This document shows, in pieces, positions 19,896 to 33,537 of a DNA stretch of 64,000 nucleotides. Both the position numbers and the translations under genes were made by a program. A model generated the notes under the pieces. The model had not been told where the DNA came from. It saw only the letters and a program-made list of their open reading frames with translations, and ran no database searches. This stretch comes from Ahaetulla prasina. Its lineage: Eukaryota; Chordata; Lepidosauria; Squamata; Colubridae. How positions within the stretch are numbered: position 1 is the stretch's first letter; each line of letters begins with the position of its first letter. The stretch spans positions 7,160,935 through 7,224,934 of the forward strand of contig NC_080541.1 of the NCBI RefSeq assembly GCF_028640845.1. Direction: 5' to 3'.

Positions 19896-21927
19896 CTGGG
19901 CTACTTTGTGGAAAGTACTTCCCTTTCCTTCCCTGTTTTATTGCAAATGAACACAATATGCACATGATATAAACCCTGAGTGCTTTTACAGTTGGCGCAA
20001 GATCTGAGTCCAGATAATGTTGCATAGTAGAAATGCTATCGGTTGTGATTTTGGAGTGCATTGTTGGTGATGAACATCTGTACTGCAAACTTTCCAATCC
20101 CTTTTCCCACCCTGAAACCCACATCTGGAAGTAGTTTAGATTTTCTTTCCCCTAACAACATCCTTAAACAATAACCAGTATATACATAGCATGATTAAAT
20201 TTATAAACAGATTACTTAAACTCAGAAAAGAAAGGAAGGTAATATTAATTTGCTCAGTCGTGTTGTCTGGCAAATCTCATTCTAGTTATGACGAAAGTTG
20301 AATGATTGTTTCCTTGCCCTTATCCCCTTCCCTCTGGACTCAAGTCAGTTTAGTCAGCTTGTCACAACTGCTTTCATTTTTGCTGTAGGCCTGATACTAC
20401 AATTTTTGGCTTAAATCTTAATGGTTCTCGGTCTATATATAACTAAGCAAGACAACACTTGTTTCCATTGTGTACCTCTAATGTAGCTGTTTGCATATTT
20501 AGGATCCTGTGATAGAAACCATTATCTGTGATTCTCTCTCTCTTTGCAATTCTTAGGACTTGTTTGATGCACCAGCATCTCCTCCATCTTTTTCGACATT
20601 CAAGGCAACCTACACCTTTGCAGGGAGTTAACAGATGCCAGCTACAATTTGATTTTAAAAACCCTAGCCATCATTTATATAAAGCAGACTGTCAGTGAAT
20701 AAAGGTTAAGAGAGGACACAGATGTCCTCCATTCCCCAGAAGTGCTCCAAGTGCCAGACAGTATTAGGCATTTAATGAACTGAATGGGGAATTGGTGACC
20801 CATGCTACTTTCTGTGTTGATATGGGCAACAACTGCACCTGCTAAAATTCCCTTCTCTGCACCACAACTAATTAAGTATTTAAGAGCTTTTGTTCTTGAT
20901 TGTACCTGGTTACCTTAGTCCTGTGGTGATGAAATTATATCCTGTTTTCAAGGAAATGGCCTGGTATTAAGAGCCAGTTTTAATAATTTCAAACCAGAAG
21001 AGACTAAATTTTTGTGTCTTCCGAGGAGATATTCAGTTTGTAGCCATTTTAATCATAAATGGTAATCCTTTTCTATTTTTGTTTTGATAGACAAGTTGGG
21101 AGATTTTCTGAATGTTAATGTAACTTAACTATTAAAGAAATGCTTTGCACACATTTTAAAACTATTTTAGCTAGATTAGCATATTTTAGAGTTTACTGTT
21201 AAGAACTATGAACTTGTAAGAAGCCAATTTGGATAATGATTTAACTTCCTAGAAAGGTATTGTTTGGATTGGGATATCCTGTAGTTATTTGAACATAGGA
21301 TCTCTTGCCCTGTGTGTAATCAACTAGAGTTTGGGTCAGTTTGTACATAACAGGAAGCCATGGATTCCTGCTCTGTGAGTGAGTTGTGGTTATACTGTAG
21401 CTCCTTCTTTCCTTTTCCTTCTGTTTTGCATGCCAGGGAAGGAAATGTGAAACTTGCAATTTCAAATAAATCACGTTTCCTATTAAAACCAAAGTGCAGG
21501 AATTACGGTTTGTTTAAACCAGTTTCAGAGTCTGGTTTGTTTACTGAGCTTTATCCAGCCACAGAGCTCTGAGTTTTGGCATAACCGTTGCAACATGATG
21601 TTGGAAGCTGGAAAGCCATGTTTTCTTGACTTCTGATTCTTGGAAAGGAAAGGTGTGAGACTGGGGTTTATTATGTCTGGATTGGATCATTGCAATAAAA
21701 CAGAATGACAGACTATCGGGATTGGGCATTTACTTTTGAGCTTGTTGAAGAGAGGGATAGAATGAAACCGTAAGACCAAGGACTGTTTCCACATGCCAAA
21801 GAAAGATGAGTGTCTAAAAGCTGATTTGAGCTGAGCTGAGTCTGATGACTTCACCCACAGATTCGTGCAGTTTTTCTTGTAGTATGGAAATTGTCTGGCA
21901 TTGTCTTCATATAAGATCTATTTAACA
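19896..21927. other. Apparently single-copy intron-like DNA
   Basis: About 2 kb without recognised transposons, which is unusual for this window. It contains the weak exon candidate at 20,557-20,704. No other feature is supported. Confidence 0.5.
20557..20704 (+). other. Candidate exon (weak)
   Basis: A strong acceptor tract (ctctctctctttgcaattcttag) is followed by 148 nt and a weak donor (aaag|gttaag). One frame is open from MHQHLLHLFRHS for 43 codons and stops just before the donor; another is open for 24 codons. No protein is recognised. It could be a 5' UTR exon downstream of the CpG-island exons, or chance. Confidence 0.2.
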
Positions 21928-22858
21928 CCACAGACAACACTTCTATCATTCAAAACGACCTTGACCATCTAACCGCTTGGTCTAAAAATTGGCAGCTCCA
22001 AATTTCAACCAGCAAATGCTCAGTCTTACATATAGGAAAAAAGAACTCTAAAACTAAGTACATACTAGATGGACATTACCTTACAGACGACCCCCATCCC
22101 GTTAAAGACCTTGGAGTTTTCATGTCAAATGATCTAAGTGCCAAAGCCCACTGCAACTACATAGCAAAAAAAGCTCTAAGAGTTGTAAACCTAATTTTGC
22201 GCAGCTTCTTTTCCAAAAACACCACACTACTAACCAGAGCATATAAAACATTTGCTAGACCAATTCTAGAATACAGCTCACCTGTTTGGAACCCTCACCA
22301 CATCTCTGACATCAATACAATTGAACGTGTCCAGAAATATTTTACAAGAAGAGTTCTCCATTCCTCTGAAAACAACAAAATACCTTATCCCACCAGACTT
22401 GTAATCCTAGGCTTAGAAAACTTGGAACTCCGTCGCCTTTGACAAGACCTAAGTTTAACTCACAGAATCATCTATTGTAATGTCCTTCCTGTCAAAGACT
22501 ACTTCAGCTTTAATTGCAATAATACAAGGGCAACCAATAGATTTAAACTTAATGTAAACCGCTTTAATCTAGATTGCAGAAAATATGACTTCTGCAACAG
22601 AATCATCAGTGCTTGGAATACTTTACCTGACTCTGTGGTCTCTTCCCATAATCCTAACAGCTTTAACCAAAAACTTTCTACTATTGACCTCACCCCATTC
22701 CTAAGAGGACCATAAGGGGCGTGCATAAGCGCACAAACGTGCCTACCGTTCCTGTCCTATTGTTTTTCTTTTCTTCTTCCTATATATGTTTATATGTGTA
22801 TATACTATATAATCTTTTTGTATGATGTTGTGACAAAATAAATAAATAAAAATAAAAT
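21928..22858 (+). mobile_element. CR1-group LINE, C-terminal half and 3' end
   Basis: The coding part encodes IIQNDLDHLTAWSKNWQLQI, LGVFMSNDLSAKAHCNYIAK, FARPILEYSSPVWNPHHISD and, after an in-frame stop at 22,440, NRIISAWNTLPDSVV and LTPFLRGP. This is the thumb and C-terminus of a CR1/L3-like reverse transcriptase. The 3' end is (AAATA)n. It is one of the better preserved LINE copies here. Confidence 0.85.
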
Positions 22859-23906
22859 AAGATTTGGGGAACTTTTTTGGGGGGGGAGGTATTCCTCTAA
22901 TCTAGTCTGCAGCTTTGGCATTCCTGATGGTTTCCCATCCAAGTATTAGTTTGGTCTAATTCTGCTTAACTTGCAAGTGAAGGCAAGTTGACCAGATGCT
23001 ATACCTATAGCTATGCACATACAATCAGGAGAGAGAATACTTTAACATGGCCTAGTGTGGCCCTCTCAGTCTCATAATTTGCACATCACATCTTATCTTT
23101 CTAGTGTGGTGCCTGAGGGGTGAGGGTTTTTCTAGTTTTGCCCATTTAGAATAGCCCAGGTAGCGGAGGGCTTTCTTATGTTATCATTTCTTTTGTACCC
23201 ACCTAAATAACTGTCCCTGGTGATTGTGAAGATTAATCTATAGCTTTGCTTTTATCATTTGAAAGCTAATCCAAAACCATTGTTATATTTTATAAATGCT
23301 ACTTTTTCTTCTCTTAATGAAAAGTATTTTATTATCAAATGCCTGTGCAGAAGTTAATTGTATTTTTCCAGAAGCAATTACTGAATTGAATAACTTTGCC
23401 AGTGCATTTTAATAATCAAAAGGCCACAATTTTTAAGTTCTGTTGTCATTGCTCAGTCCCTCTGTTCTTAGTAGACTTACAAGACACAATCTATTAAGTT
23501 CTGAATGCATGCAGTATTTGCTTTTATCCTTCAGATGAGCAACTTTCATTTTCAGAAATTCTGATTTCTTCACACTTCTCCTTTTCTCCTTTTTTTTGTG
23601 GATTTTTTTTGGTTTAATTTTCTAAAAAATACTCTTAGTATTTAATTTTTTAATGTTCTTTTAGTCACTCAAGTGTACATTAACAATAGTTAGTTTTTAA
23701 GGGGAAACTCAAAAGAGGATTTTTCCTCTTTTTGTATCAGAATAGAGTTTTTAAAAATCTTTTCTCTTGAGCAAGGGACATCAGTCAGCATGAAACTTTA
23801 GGTTTAGTTTTTTATAAGTTTGCTTTTTAATTTTTCTCCCATGGTTCCCTTTTTTGTATAAGGATGTGCTTGAAAAGTCCTAGAATATATATATATGAAT
23901 ATATTT
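22859..23906. other. Intron-like DNA
   Basis: AT-rich, no ORF or transposon recognised. Confidence 0.5.
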
Positions 23907-23907
23907 T

Positions 23908-23965
23908 TCCTTCCTTCCCTCCCTCCCTCCCTCCCTCCCTCTCTCCCTCCAACCCACCCACCCTC

Positions 23966-24051
<86 letters not shown>

Positions 24052-24053
24052 GT
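23908..24053. repeat. (CCTT)/(CCCT)n then (CTTT)n microsatellite
   Basis: A composite pyrimidine array with more than 20 CTTT units at 23,968-24,051. The open frame across it is repetitive artefact. Confidence 0.95.
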
Positions 24054-24532
24054 TATGAGGTATAAAGCTATTGTCTTGGGAACACTGTAGAAAGAAGATT
24101 AGGAGGCAAAGATAGGAGCACTTCCTATTCTTAGTTTGGTACTAAAAACTTTCTTTGTATTTTTGGTGGAAGGGGAAAGAAGAGCCTTCCTTATTAATAC
24201 TGAATACTTTTGCTTCAGTTATTAAGCTGGAAAAACTGGAATGAATTGATTGAAACTAATCAGGGGACAATGAAACATGTTACATTTGTTTGTGGTCTAA
24301 TGGATAAAATAAGATTCCTCAAACAAATTAAAAAGCTTTCTAATACCAAACTGCTTTTAAGTAGAAACAGATTCCAAAAATTCCTCTTTTTCCTAGCTTT
24401 GAGATACTGTTGATTTTTGGGGGGGAGGGGGGAGTTGACAAGTTACCCTTGCTTTATATTGTTTTTGTAGTAAACATTTTGCTCTAGTTTTAACATACCC
24501 TGAATTGTAGACTGTAGATAATGACACTGTAC
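24054..24532. other. Intron-like DNA
   Basis: Includes a G-run at 24,418-24,432. No gene is recognised. Confidence 0.5.
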
Positions 24533-24924
24533 AAGTAGTCCTCTACTTAAGACTACAACTGAGTCCAAAACCAAAATTTATGTTGCTAAATGAGACAGTT
24601 AAGGGAATTTTGCCCCGTTTTACCACCTTTCTTGCCACAGTTGTTAAATGAATCACTTCACTTAAGTTAGGAACATGGTTGTTAACTGGATCTGGCTTCC
24701 TTATTGATTTTGCTTGACAGAAGGTCGCAAAAGGGACATGATCCCGGGACACCACAACCATTATAAATACGAACTAGTTGCCAAGCGTCTGAATTATGAT
24801 CATGTGACCATGGGGACGCTGTAACGGTCAAAAGTATGAAAAACAGTCATGTCACTTTTTCCAGTGCCATTGTTGTTTTGAACAGTCACTAAATGAACTG
24901 TTGTAAATAGAGGACTACCTGTAA
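24533..24924. mobile_element. CCTCGACTTAC-type MITE
   Basis: Full length: 'agtagtcctctacttaagac' to 'gtaaatagaggactacctgt'. Confidence 0.8.
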
Positions 24925-26914
24925 GTGACACTGTAGCTGGCAAGGATATGAATATGAAAAGGGAAGCATAGGGAATACAGTGCATATTTTTTTCTTTGAG
25001 TGACTTTTGCATTTTTCTTTACGACTTGTCTTAGCTTCTAGTGTCAGCAAATTGGTCAGTCAGTGATAGTTGATGACATATAACAAGAATACCAAAAATA
25101 TAACCAAAAAAAAGAATACCAATGTTGAAAATATTATAGATTCATTTTCAATTTCTGCATAATTTCAGAGAATCTCTGACATCATATAAAAGAGGAGGTG
25201 CTGCCATTTCCGTTTTCTCTAGTTTAAGCTGCTTAGAATCAAAATTTTCAGATGATGGGTGGTGTCTGTATTGAATTCTACTTTAAACTTAATCACAGAT
25301 GGGATGTAAATTAAGGCCACGTAAATAGAAAATACTAGGACTGTGCAGTGACTTCAGATTCAAAGGCAGAAAGATCCCTTTGAAAATGCAAAGAATGCAG
25401 TACAGCTGTGTGATCCCTGGGAGATGAACACTTGCCTTAAGGTGGTGCAGGCAGGAGTTACCTTCATGCCTCTCTGTGCAATCAAAGCATCTTTTTGCCT
25501 TTACTTGGTAAGTAATTCCAGGGCCCCTGAAATTAAGTAGAAAAACGTAACTGATTGATTATCGGTTTGTAAAAAATGCCATAATACTGAACTCACCAAT
25601 TGGGATCTTTATTTCTATTTTTTTAAATGCATTATACAAAAAGTAACAGGGCTGTTCATTTATTTTCTAGCCTATAAATACTTCATTCAGGATAATAAAT
25701 TGAGACAGTATATCTCTTGTATTTTTTTCTGTATGGCATATTGTATTTCTCTTTGTGGAGAAAGCCTGAAAAGTTCCCATTCTTTCCAGCTTGCTTTACA
25801 AACCGGGTTTTAGAAGTATTCAACAGTGGGGAGCTAGGACAAACCTCTTTCAGGTAGGTGCTATATGTTTTCTGTTGTTTAATTTGTTGTTTTATTATTT
25901 GGGATAATGTTAAAGTTTGAATAGTATTTATTAGGAAAACTTAGCCATGAGTGAAATCTGATCCCCCCCCGCTTTATTATTTAATTATATGTAGCTAAAA
26001 TTAGATTTTCTTTGTGTAGTTTCACCTTTGGAATGCTTCCAATATCTATAGACAGCTATTTTTTTAAAATAGATTGTACAGTACTAAAAGTAGCTTGTTT
26101 GAAAAGATGTTATGAAGTCTCACTGACCGGAGGACTACTTCATTCAAAATGTAAATGTCAGTTTTCCTGTTTGGTTACTACAAAAACATACAATTTTTCA
26201 CAAGGCCCAAAGAAAGAAATGAAGTATGGAAACAAGGCTCCTTGAGAAAATGGTAATCTGCATGCTGAGTTCAGAATTGTGTCTTCTCTGCTGGTGGAAG
26301 AGTCATCTGCAAGTCACTGTGACGAAGTTGCACAATATGTGTTAAGGCTTAAAATTCTATTCTATACGTTGTTCTCAGAGCAGGTCTTTTCTGGAAAAAA
26401 AATCATCTGTTGTGATGGTTATGTAGAAAGCTTGTTGGTGATCTTATGGAAAGTGGTTTAAATACTTACGAAATGTGTAAATAATTTATTGCTTATATGG
26501 CTGCCCATATATAATTAGATACATGACTTTGGATGGCTATAATCCATCTAATATTGTCCAGACTAAAAGAGCACGTCACATTTGGGGTAACTCAAAAGGC
26601 ACACAATTATCACCAAGATGGATTCACACACTGCCTGGCTCCACTGGCCAAGTGAAGAAGGCTGCGAGACTTGTGACCGTTTGACAGGATTGGGCCATTC
26701 AAATATTAAGAGAGATTGGTTCCATAATAGAGAAGGCATGCTTTCTGAGTCCTGTTGAACATTATTGTTTGAGAGAAATGACCCAGAGCAGGCCATATTG
26801 TTGGATCTTATGGAACAAGCAGAATAACTTGGAGGCAAGACTCTTGCAAATAACCTTGTACTAATAAAGGAGGATATTTGTTGCTGAGGGTTGAAATGGG
26901 GGCTGCTTGGTGCC
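24925..26914. other. Intron-like DNA
   Basis: Two kb of AT-rich sequence without recognised repeats or a supportable exon. Confidence 0.5.
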
Positions 26915-27042
26915 TCTGAGCTTTGTTGTTTTCTTGCAGACGTTTCATTACTGAAACTAGGAACATCATCAATGCTACTCTAGTTATCTAGTTTGGGTAA
27001 TGAAACGTATGCAAGAAAACAAGCAAGCTCAGAGAGCATGAA
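26915..27042. mobile_element. Short inverted-repeat element
   Basis: 'ctgagctttgttgttttctt...cagacgtttcatta' on the left is inverted at 'aatgaaacgtatgcaagaaaacaagcaagctcag' on the right. Probably a MITE; family unknown. Confidence 0.5.
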
Positions 27043-27770
27043 GGACCCCTCAAACAAGTTTGTGCACTGAAAAGAGCCTTCTAGATGATAATCAGCATCT
27101 TGAATTAAACTCTCCTGCTGGGAGTCAGTTCAGCTCACAAAGTAACCGTGTTATATTGGTGTACCAGGACATACTCCTAAGTACTTTTGTGGCTGAATTT
27201 TGGACCAGCTGTAGCTTCTCAGGTCTTCATGCGCAGTCCAGATAGAGTACATGGCACTAATCCAGACAAGGGGGAGGGGGTGACAAATTCTGAGTAACTG
27301 TGAGAAGGGCCCCCAGATGAAGAATAGGTGCATTTGACATTTAAGATGAATTTATGCAAAGGCTCTCTAAGTCATGGTTGCCCTATGCTCTTTGAACAGG
27401 AGCTGATAGCCTTCTAGAAGGACTCCTAAACTGCAAGCCTACTTTGCTTGAAGGCATACTGCCCCATTTAGAACCTCAGGCCCTGATCAGGGGGATGGGA
27501 GTCCCAAACCCATGGCTACTCAGTTTCTTGGGCTTGAGCAAATTACTCCTCATTTGTTTATCCACAGCTTCTAAGCCCAATTACCTGTCATTTCCTAGGA
27601 GGTTTTGGGAGGCATGTGGATCTAGAACACAGCATCCTTGGGATCAGCAGGTTCGACCTTTTCCCAGATAACTAGGAAATACCCATGTTTTAGACAGCTT
27701 ACTGGATTTGAGACTGGAATGTAGCTCAGAATGATTCTGAGCAAGTTTGTCTGTGAATATTCCTCATAGG
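27043..27770. other. Intron-like DNA
   Basis: No supported gene or repeat. Confidence 0.5.
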
Positions 27771-28273
27771 CAGGGATGAAATGCTCCTGGTTTGGACCAG
27801 ATCACCCTATCCGGTAGCGATGGTGGTGGATGGTTCGGAGAACCAGTAGCAAAAATCTGTGCACCCCCCATGCCCAGCTGAGCCGCGTGATCATCAGAGG
27901 TTTTTTTTTTAACTTTTAAAAGCATTTTTTCTTCAGCAGAAAAAATGCTTTTAAAAGTAAAAAAACCCTCTGATGATCGCGCGGCTCAGCTGGGATCATC
28001 AGAACCTTTCAAAAACATTTTTTCTACAACCTCTTCAGCCGAAGATGTTGTAAAAAAATGTTTTTAAAAGGCTCCTCTGGTGATCCCAGCTGAGTTGCCT
28101 GATCATTGTAGGCTTTTAAAAGCATTTTTTTTACAACCTCTTCGGCCGAAGGAAAAAGATGCTTTTAAAAGTAAAAAAAAAAAGGCGCCCACACCCACCC
28201 AGTCACATTACCCCCACCACCACCAAGCCACACCCACAGAACCGGTAGTAACAAATTTTACATTTCATCCCGA
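27771..28273. mobile_element. MITE with multiple internal hairpin arms
   Basis: The ends gggatgaaat / atttcatccc are inverted, with 'accggtagtaac' near the right end. The interior is a series of alternately oriented arms of 'cttttaaaagcattttttacaacctcttc', giving several long stem-loops. A relative lies at 52,231-52,577. Confidence 0.7.
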
Positions 28274-28275
28274 TC

Positions 28276-28672
28276 ATAGGGCATTGTAGATATTCCTCTG
28301 GCCCAATTGCCAAGCATCTGAATTTCGATTGTGTGACCCTGGAGATGCTGCAACGGATCTGTGTCAGTTCACTGCGGCCAACTCGCCCCGGGGCAGGAGT
28401 TACACTAATATCAAAGAAATGGTGGAATAGAATCATTAAAGAAAGGCCTGCAAAAAGGAGGGACAGAATGAAATGTGAATGACCAAAATTAAAATAAATG
28501 TTTATTTGTTTTAAATAATTAAATTGAATTGTTAAATTATCCCTGTCTCTGTGGCAAATTGGCCGTGACGAGTTGCTCCATTCCGTGGTCATAAGTCACT
28601 TTTTCCAGTGCTATTGTAACTTTAAATGGTCAGTAAATGAATGTACTGTAAGTCAAAGACTACCTGTATTTC
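28276..28672. mobile_element. CCTCGACTTAC-type MITE, right part, interrupted
   Basis: The MITE sequence (ccaattgccaagcatctgaa) is broken near 28,360 by ~230 bp of unrelated DNA whose ends are partly inverted (gcggccaactcgcc / ggccgtgacgagttgc). It resumes at 28,590 and ends in 'aaagactacctgta'. Confidence 0.6.
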
Positions 28673-29091
28673 TATACTGATAATGTCCATGGAATTGTTT
28701 TCAACTTTAATCAGAAATTTGAAAGGAGAGATAGTGGGTAGAAACAACAATGTGGGATATTGATGCAAATGTTTATGAGAAGCCTTGCCATTAATGGTAC
28801 TTTAGGATATTTCTTTTTAAAGAAGACTTAATAGAGACAGCTTGAGGGAATGGCTAGGCAAGAGGCCAGAGAAACCAAGGTCAATGTAGAAAATGTAACT
28901 AAACCAATGAGTCATATCTTCTTTCCCCTTTTTTTTTGAGCAGTGAAAGTTAGGTCATTGCAAAGTACATAACAGGCAAGACTTTTACAGATTGCAACAG
29001 CCATCAAATCGCAACAGATTTCAAACATAGGAAAGTTACAGTGCGTGTTAAAATTAAAGTTGAGTGCTGTACCCGACTCCGTTGTTACAGC
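28673..29091. other. Intron-like DNA
   Basis: Nothing recognised. Confidence 0.5.
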
Positions 29092-29305
29092 CTCAAACCC
29101 TCACAGCTGCAACCTCAAACTGTCTACTGTGGATCTCACCCCATTCTTAAGAGGTCCGTAAAGGGGCCGTGCATAAGCACACCAGCGTGCCTCCCGTCCC
29201 TATCTTATTGTCCCCATTTATCTGTATTTACTTCCTTTGTCCATGTTTATGTTCATACCTATACTTATATTGTACATGTTTGACAAACAAATAAAATAAA
29301 TAAAG
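29092..29305 (+). mobile_element. CR1-group LINE 3' stub
   Basis: Same 3' terminus as the LINE at 21,928 (ctcaccccattcttaagagg, then aaataaaataaataaag), strongly 5'-truncated. Confidence 0.8.
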
Positions 29306-29942
29306 TTCTATAAAGTTTGTGCTTTGTAGTTGTCTGAATAGATAAAACAATTTGGTGGGTTTTCTTTGGAAATTGCAAGTGCATCTTGTCCAGCTTTGTG
29401 GACATTTCTATCCATAGACTTGCTGTTTCTCTTCCAAGAGAGGAGAGAGTAGATTAGGTAACAAATTCTAATTATTTCTTTATGGTAAAAGACCAGAAAC
29501 AACATACAGCAGTAAGCAAGTAAAGAAAAAGAGAAAAGTACCTGATTTGGATAATAAAACATAAATCTTAGGTGATGTGGTGTTGATATTCTAGATTTGT
29601 AAGCTCTCCTGCATTTATTCCTTAATGTTGTTATTAGCAATTTAAAAAAAGAAACAAAAAAAATCTACGCTATTATAATCCATGGAATAAGCAACTAGAC
29701 ATCCCGGCAAACACAATTAGAAAATCAGCAGTAAAACTGTACGCAGGCTTGAAAAATAGATTTAAGAGATTGGCAAATTAAGTTAATTAGAGGTGGGAAA
29801 TATTAAATCATGTAGCTAAGTGGTAAGGATGAAATATAAACATCTATTGTGTGATTTGTATATCATTTCACAGATTCTGTTTTTTATGCAGTCGCATAGA
29901 TACTAAAAAATTGGGAAGTAGACTGGGGAATTTCTATAGCAC
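29306..29942. other. Intron-like DNA
   Basis: Nothing recognised. Confidence 0.5.
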
Positions 29943-30076
29943 ACAAGTGTCAAACTCACCGCATCAAGTTGCTGTCATGTGACATTTGGTGACATTTCCC
30001 CCATTCGCGGAGCTAGGATGGGCGTGGCCTATGGGTGATGCATCCGGCTAGCGGACTACCAGTTTTGACACCCCTG
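29943..30076. mobile_element. hAT-type MITE (gtgtcaaac ends)
   Basis: Perfect 8-bp duplication ctatagca at 29,935-29,942 and 30,077-30,084. Ends cacaagtgtcaaac / gttttgacacccctg. Confidence 0.85.
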
Positions 30077-30084
30077 CTATAGCA

Positions 30085-32575
30085 GGAAGAGCTTGTGATG
30101 ATAGTATATCAAGAATATTGTCTTGTGGAATTACAGAGCCTTCTCCAGTGCTGTTGAAATGAGATTCTTCCTGTCTAGCATAGATAACGTTATTCATATG
30201 ACACTCATTTGTTTATCTTTTAAAAGGATGTGAAGGAAGGAAGCATATTGTGATTTTGACCCCTTTCTTGCTAACTTATTTTTTACGTTGCTTCTGTGAA
30301 ATAAATAGTTCCCATTGAATATTTTTTAAAAAAAATATTTTTTGGTTAAAATTGCTTTCTTTTTTACATGCTGTTACTAACATGGAAAATACTGAAACGG
30401 TTATTGTATTAATCATTTTATGATGTTAACCGACCAATCACTTAGATGGGAGACTATGCAAGTATGATGAATAAATTAAACCAAGCCATTTAAAATGGAT
30501 AACATTTGCTATTAAGCAGTGTTTATTTTTCTAGAAGTCTGTTCTGTTTAGGTCAGTAAGGAATCTTCTTGCACTCAGCCCCTTGGCCCACCCTGCATTT
30601 ACACGACTTCCATCAGCTACTGTTTATAAGGTAGCTGGTCAGTTCCTCATACCTTGTATGCTATCATCTATCTTTTTATTTTAGAGGGACATTCTGCAGT
30701 GCATATATTACTCCTTATATCTTTGAGCATAGAAATAGTAACAGTGGCTGTAGCAGAGCTGGGTAAGGAACTGAGTCATAATTCCAATTGCTTTGTTACT
30801 GATAAAAGTGTGTTAACAGTAAAAAGAAGTCTCCGCCATATCTTCAGTTTTTCACACTGGAGGCCAAAACCCGACTTTTCCACAAGAATTGCTTGGGAAA
30901 TGCAGCTGGGAAATGGCTAGTAGTAATGTATTGCCTCCCTCCCTCCCCCCAAAAAGCCATCATTAACTTTAAACTGATTTGACACAAGGGTTTTTTTTAG
31001 AGTAGGGCGGCTCTTGTATTTATTGGTTTTGCCTAGTCCACATCAATTTTGTGGGTCTGGATTCGTCTAATGACAAAATGGTTAAAAGAATGATTGCTGG
31101 ACTAAGGATATAATTTCATATTAATTAGGTTTTTAATGATCAGGTTACTCAAGTGTAATGTGTAAATTATTGTAGCAGTTTGAGGACACCTGTGTTACAA
31201 ATAGTGTGCCTGTAGATGAATAGAGACAGCTGTGTTATTAACAAGGAGGTTTTTGTTGTCAACCAAAGAATAAAGCTTTTCACATTATTCTCCGATTCTG
31301 TCTTTTAAAATGTTTATTATCTAAAGCTAAAATACAAGCTTCATTTTATTATCTCCTCTATTGATATAATTATGGATTTCAAAACTTGAGTTATTTTCAC
31401 AAGCATTGAACGTGTAATTCTATAGTATCCTTACTGAATCTGGGGTTACTGTATGTGGTACAGTAAAGTCTCCATTTTGAGCTCAACTTCTGGCCCCTCT
31501 GTGGACGTGTCGTTTTCTTTATGAGGTCAGCCAGGTGTTGCCACCTGTTAAGAAATAGGGTACGGCAGGGCTGTTTCACAAAGTGCACTGGCATGAGCAA
31601 GCACGTCTCCTTGAAACATTATTAAAGAGTCCTTTGGAGAAAGCTTAGTTGCAGCTGTTTTGAAGGCTTTCCCTTATTGTCTGCATATTATGTGTCCATT
31701 CTGACAACGCTTCCACTGGGACAGCCTGAAGTGCGGATCAAAGCAGTCGGTGTGGAGCCTTTCAGAGCATGTTGGCTGCTTTAATGCTCCAAAGAAGAAT
31801 GCTTCACTGATGTTGATGCAGTTTGTGAAATACTGCACCCTCTTCAAATACTTTCATAACACTTCCGTATAGCTTTAATTCCGAAACCAGCCCCTTTGTG
31901 CTTCTTTTTGCTGGGAAAATCAAGATGCAGAAACATTTCAATGAACGAATAAAACTCACATTATTAGCATTAAAAGGCTTTTGTAACCTTTTGATTGTTG
32001 ACTGCTGTGCTGAAGAAATGGATCTGTATATAAAATATTTTCATATTATTCACAACAAAATCCAGGTTAGAAGTAATGAGACTTATTATGGGTAAAGCAG
32101 TTTGAATTTTTAGTCTTTTATCTTAATTGATATTAATCCCCCCCAAAATCTGGATAAGCTACTTAGTTACTTTTACTTTTGTTCCAGGAGTGTGGGAAAG
32201 TACTCTAGCGTGTTAAAGCTATTCAGGTTGTATTCTCTATAGATGATGTTGGGATTGTTGAGGAATTAGGTATAAAGGACTTTGAATATTCTATTGTTAT
32301 CGGTAGCAAATATTACAGATACACTATTTATATACCATTTGCAGAAGACATAGAAAATACTCTTTGCTGCAAACTCAAGTTTATTTGGATTTTGGTGGCC
32401 CAGATCTGGTAGCCTTAGTTATAGTCTTCCTTGAGCCATTTGCCTTGAGCATACAAATATTCTAACTGCTGTATGGAGTGTGAAGCTGCCTGTGTTCTTG
32501 CTCTTTTGCATAAAATAAAACTCAGTTAATTATATCCTTCAGGACAGAAGGCTGTTCTGACAAAATATTAATTTA
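30085..32575. other. Intron-like DNA
   Basis: 2.5 kb, AT-rich, single-copy by eye. No exon, RNA gene or transposon could be supported. Confidence 0.5.
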
Positions 32576-33404
32576 ATTGTCATTGGTACATTAAATTTTT
32601 TTTAAAAGTATATTTTAAAACAAACTACACTATCAAAATGTGTGATATCTATGCTCGAAGGTGACTGGACAGTATGAGGGCTGTCTCTACCAATTCCAAT
32701 ATTTTAAAAAATCACCTGCAGATTATTTGCCCCCTTCCTCCCTGGTTAATTGATAAAAACAAGCGAAAGAATTGTAGTTTCTGTCTGGAAGAAAAGAATG
32801 TATTGCTAGCAGATAAGAGGTCCCAGTCTCAGAATCCTCCCCATCTCTCGCTGCCTGATTGTCAGTATTTTAATCCTAAACATAGATTATACTGGCATCC
32901 TCAATAGTTTTCTGTAGGATACAGAATAAAAAAGTAATGTATTATGCATGGATCCTTGTTAAAAAAAAGACCCTTTCCTTTTTTTGCATTTAAAGGGCTA
33001 AAAGATGGAAGAATAGCAGCAAGCAGATCAAACCGACCAGTTCAAGCCTTCCTTTGCAGCAAAATAAAATGTGGACTGCATCAACAGTACACAAATTCAC
33101 GAAGAGATAGAGGGTGCACCTGCGCTTTCCAGTCCCCAATAATATAGCTCTTGCATCCAAAAATATCCACAAATTAAAGGGCACAACGGATTACATAGAG
33201 CATGATTAGGAAAGAATGGTAACAAGGTCAAAAATTGCAAAAGAGAAAATCAAAGCAAAGAACTTTTGGAAAAGATAATTGAACCGTGTTGATGATGACT
33301 TTGCTCAGTTTAGATATTCATGGTCACACTGCACATGGCCTTCCGTCCTGTAAATTATGGAGTTTTCAATTAACTTTTTTTTAAAAGAGGAAGATGCTTG
33401 TTTT

Positions 33405-33537
33405 ATATATGAGAGCCTATGCACCAAGACAAATTCCTTGTGTGTTCAATCACACTTGGCCAATAAAAATTCTATTCTATTCTATTCTATTCTATTCTAT
33501 TCTATTCTATTCTATTCTATTCTATTCTATTCTATAA
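33405..33537 (+). mobile_element. AATAG-tailed LINE 3' stub with long ATTCT array
   Basis: Only the last ~65 bp of the LINE remain, followed by (ATTCT)n to 33,534. The array length differs from the same locus in copy B (43,434-43,489). Confidence 0.9.

Noticed and set aside
23908..24058. Ser/Phe/Leu-rich short ORF
   Set aside because: It is translation of a CTTT microsatellite.
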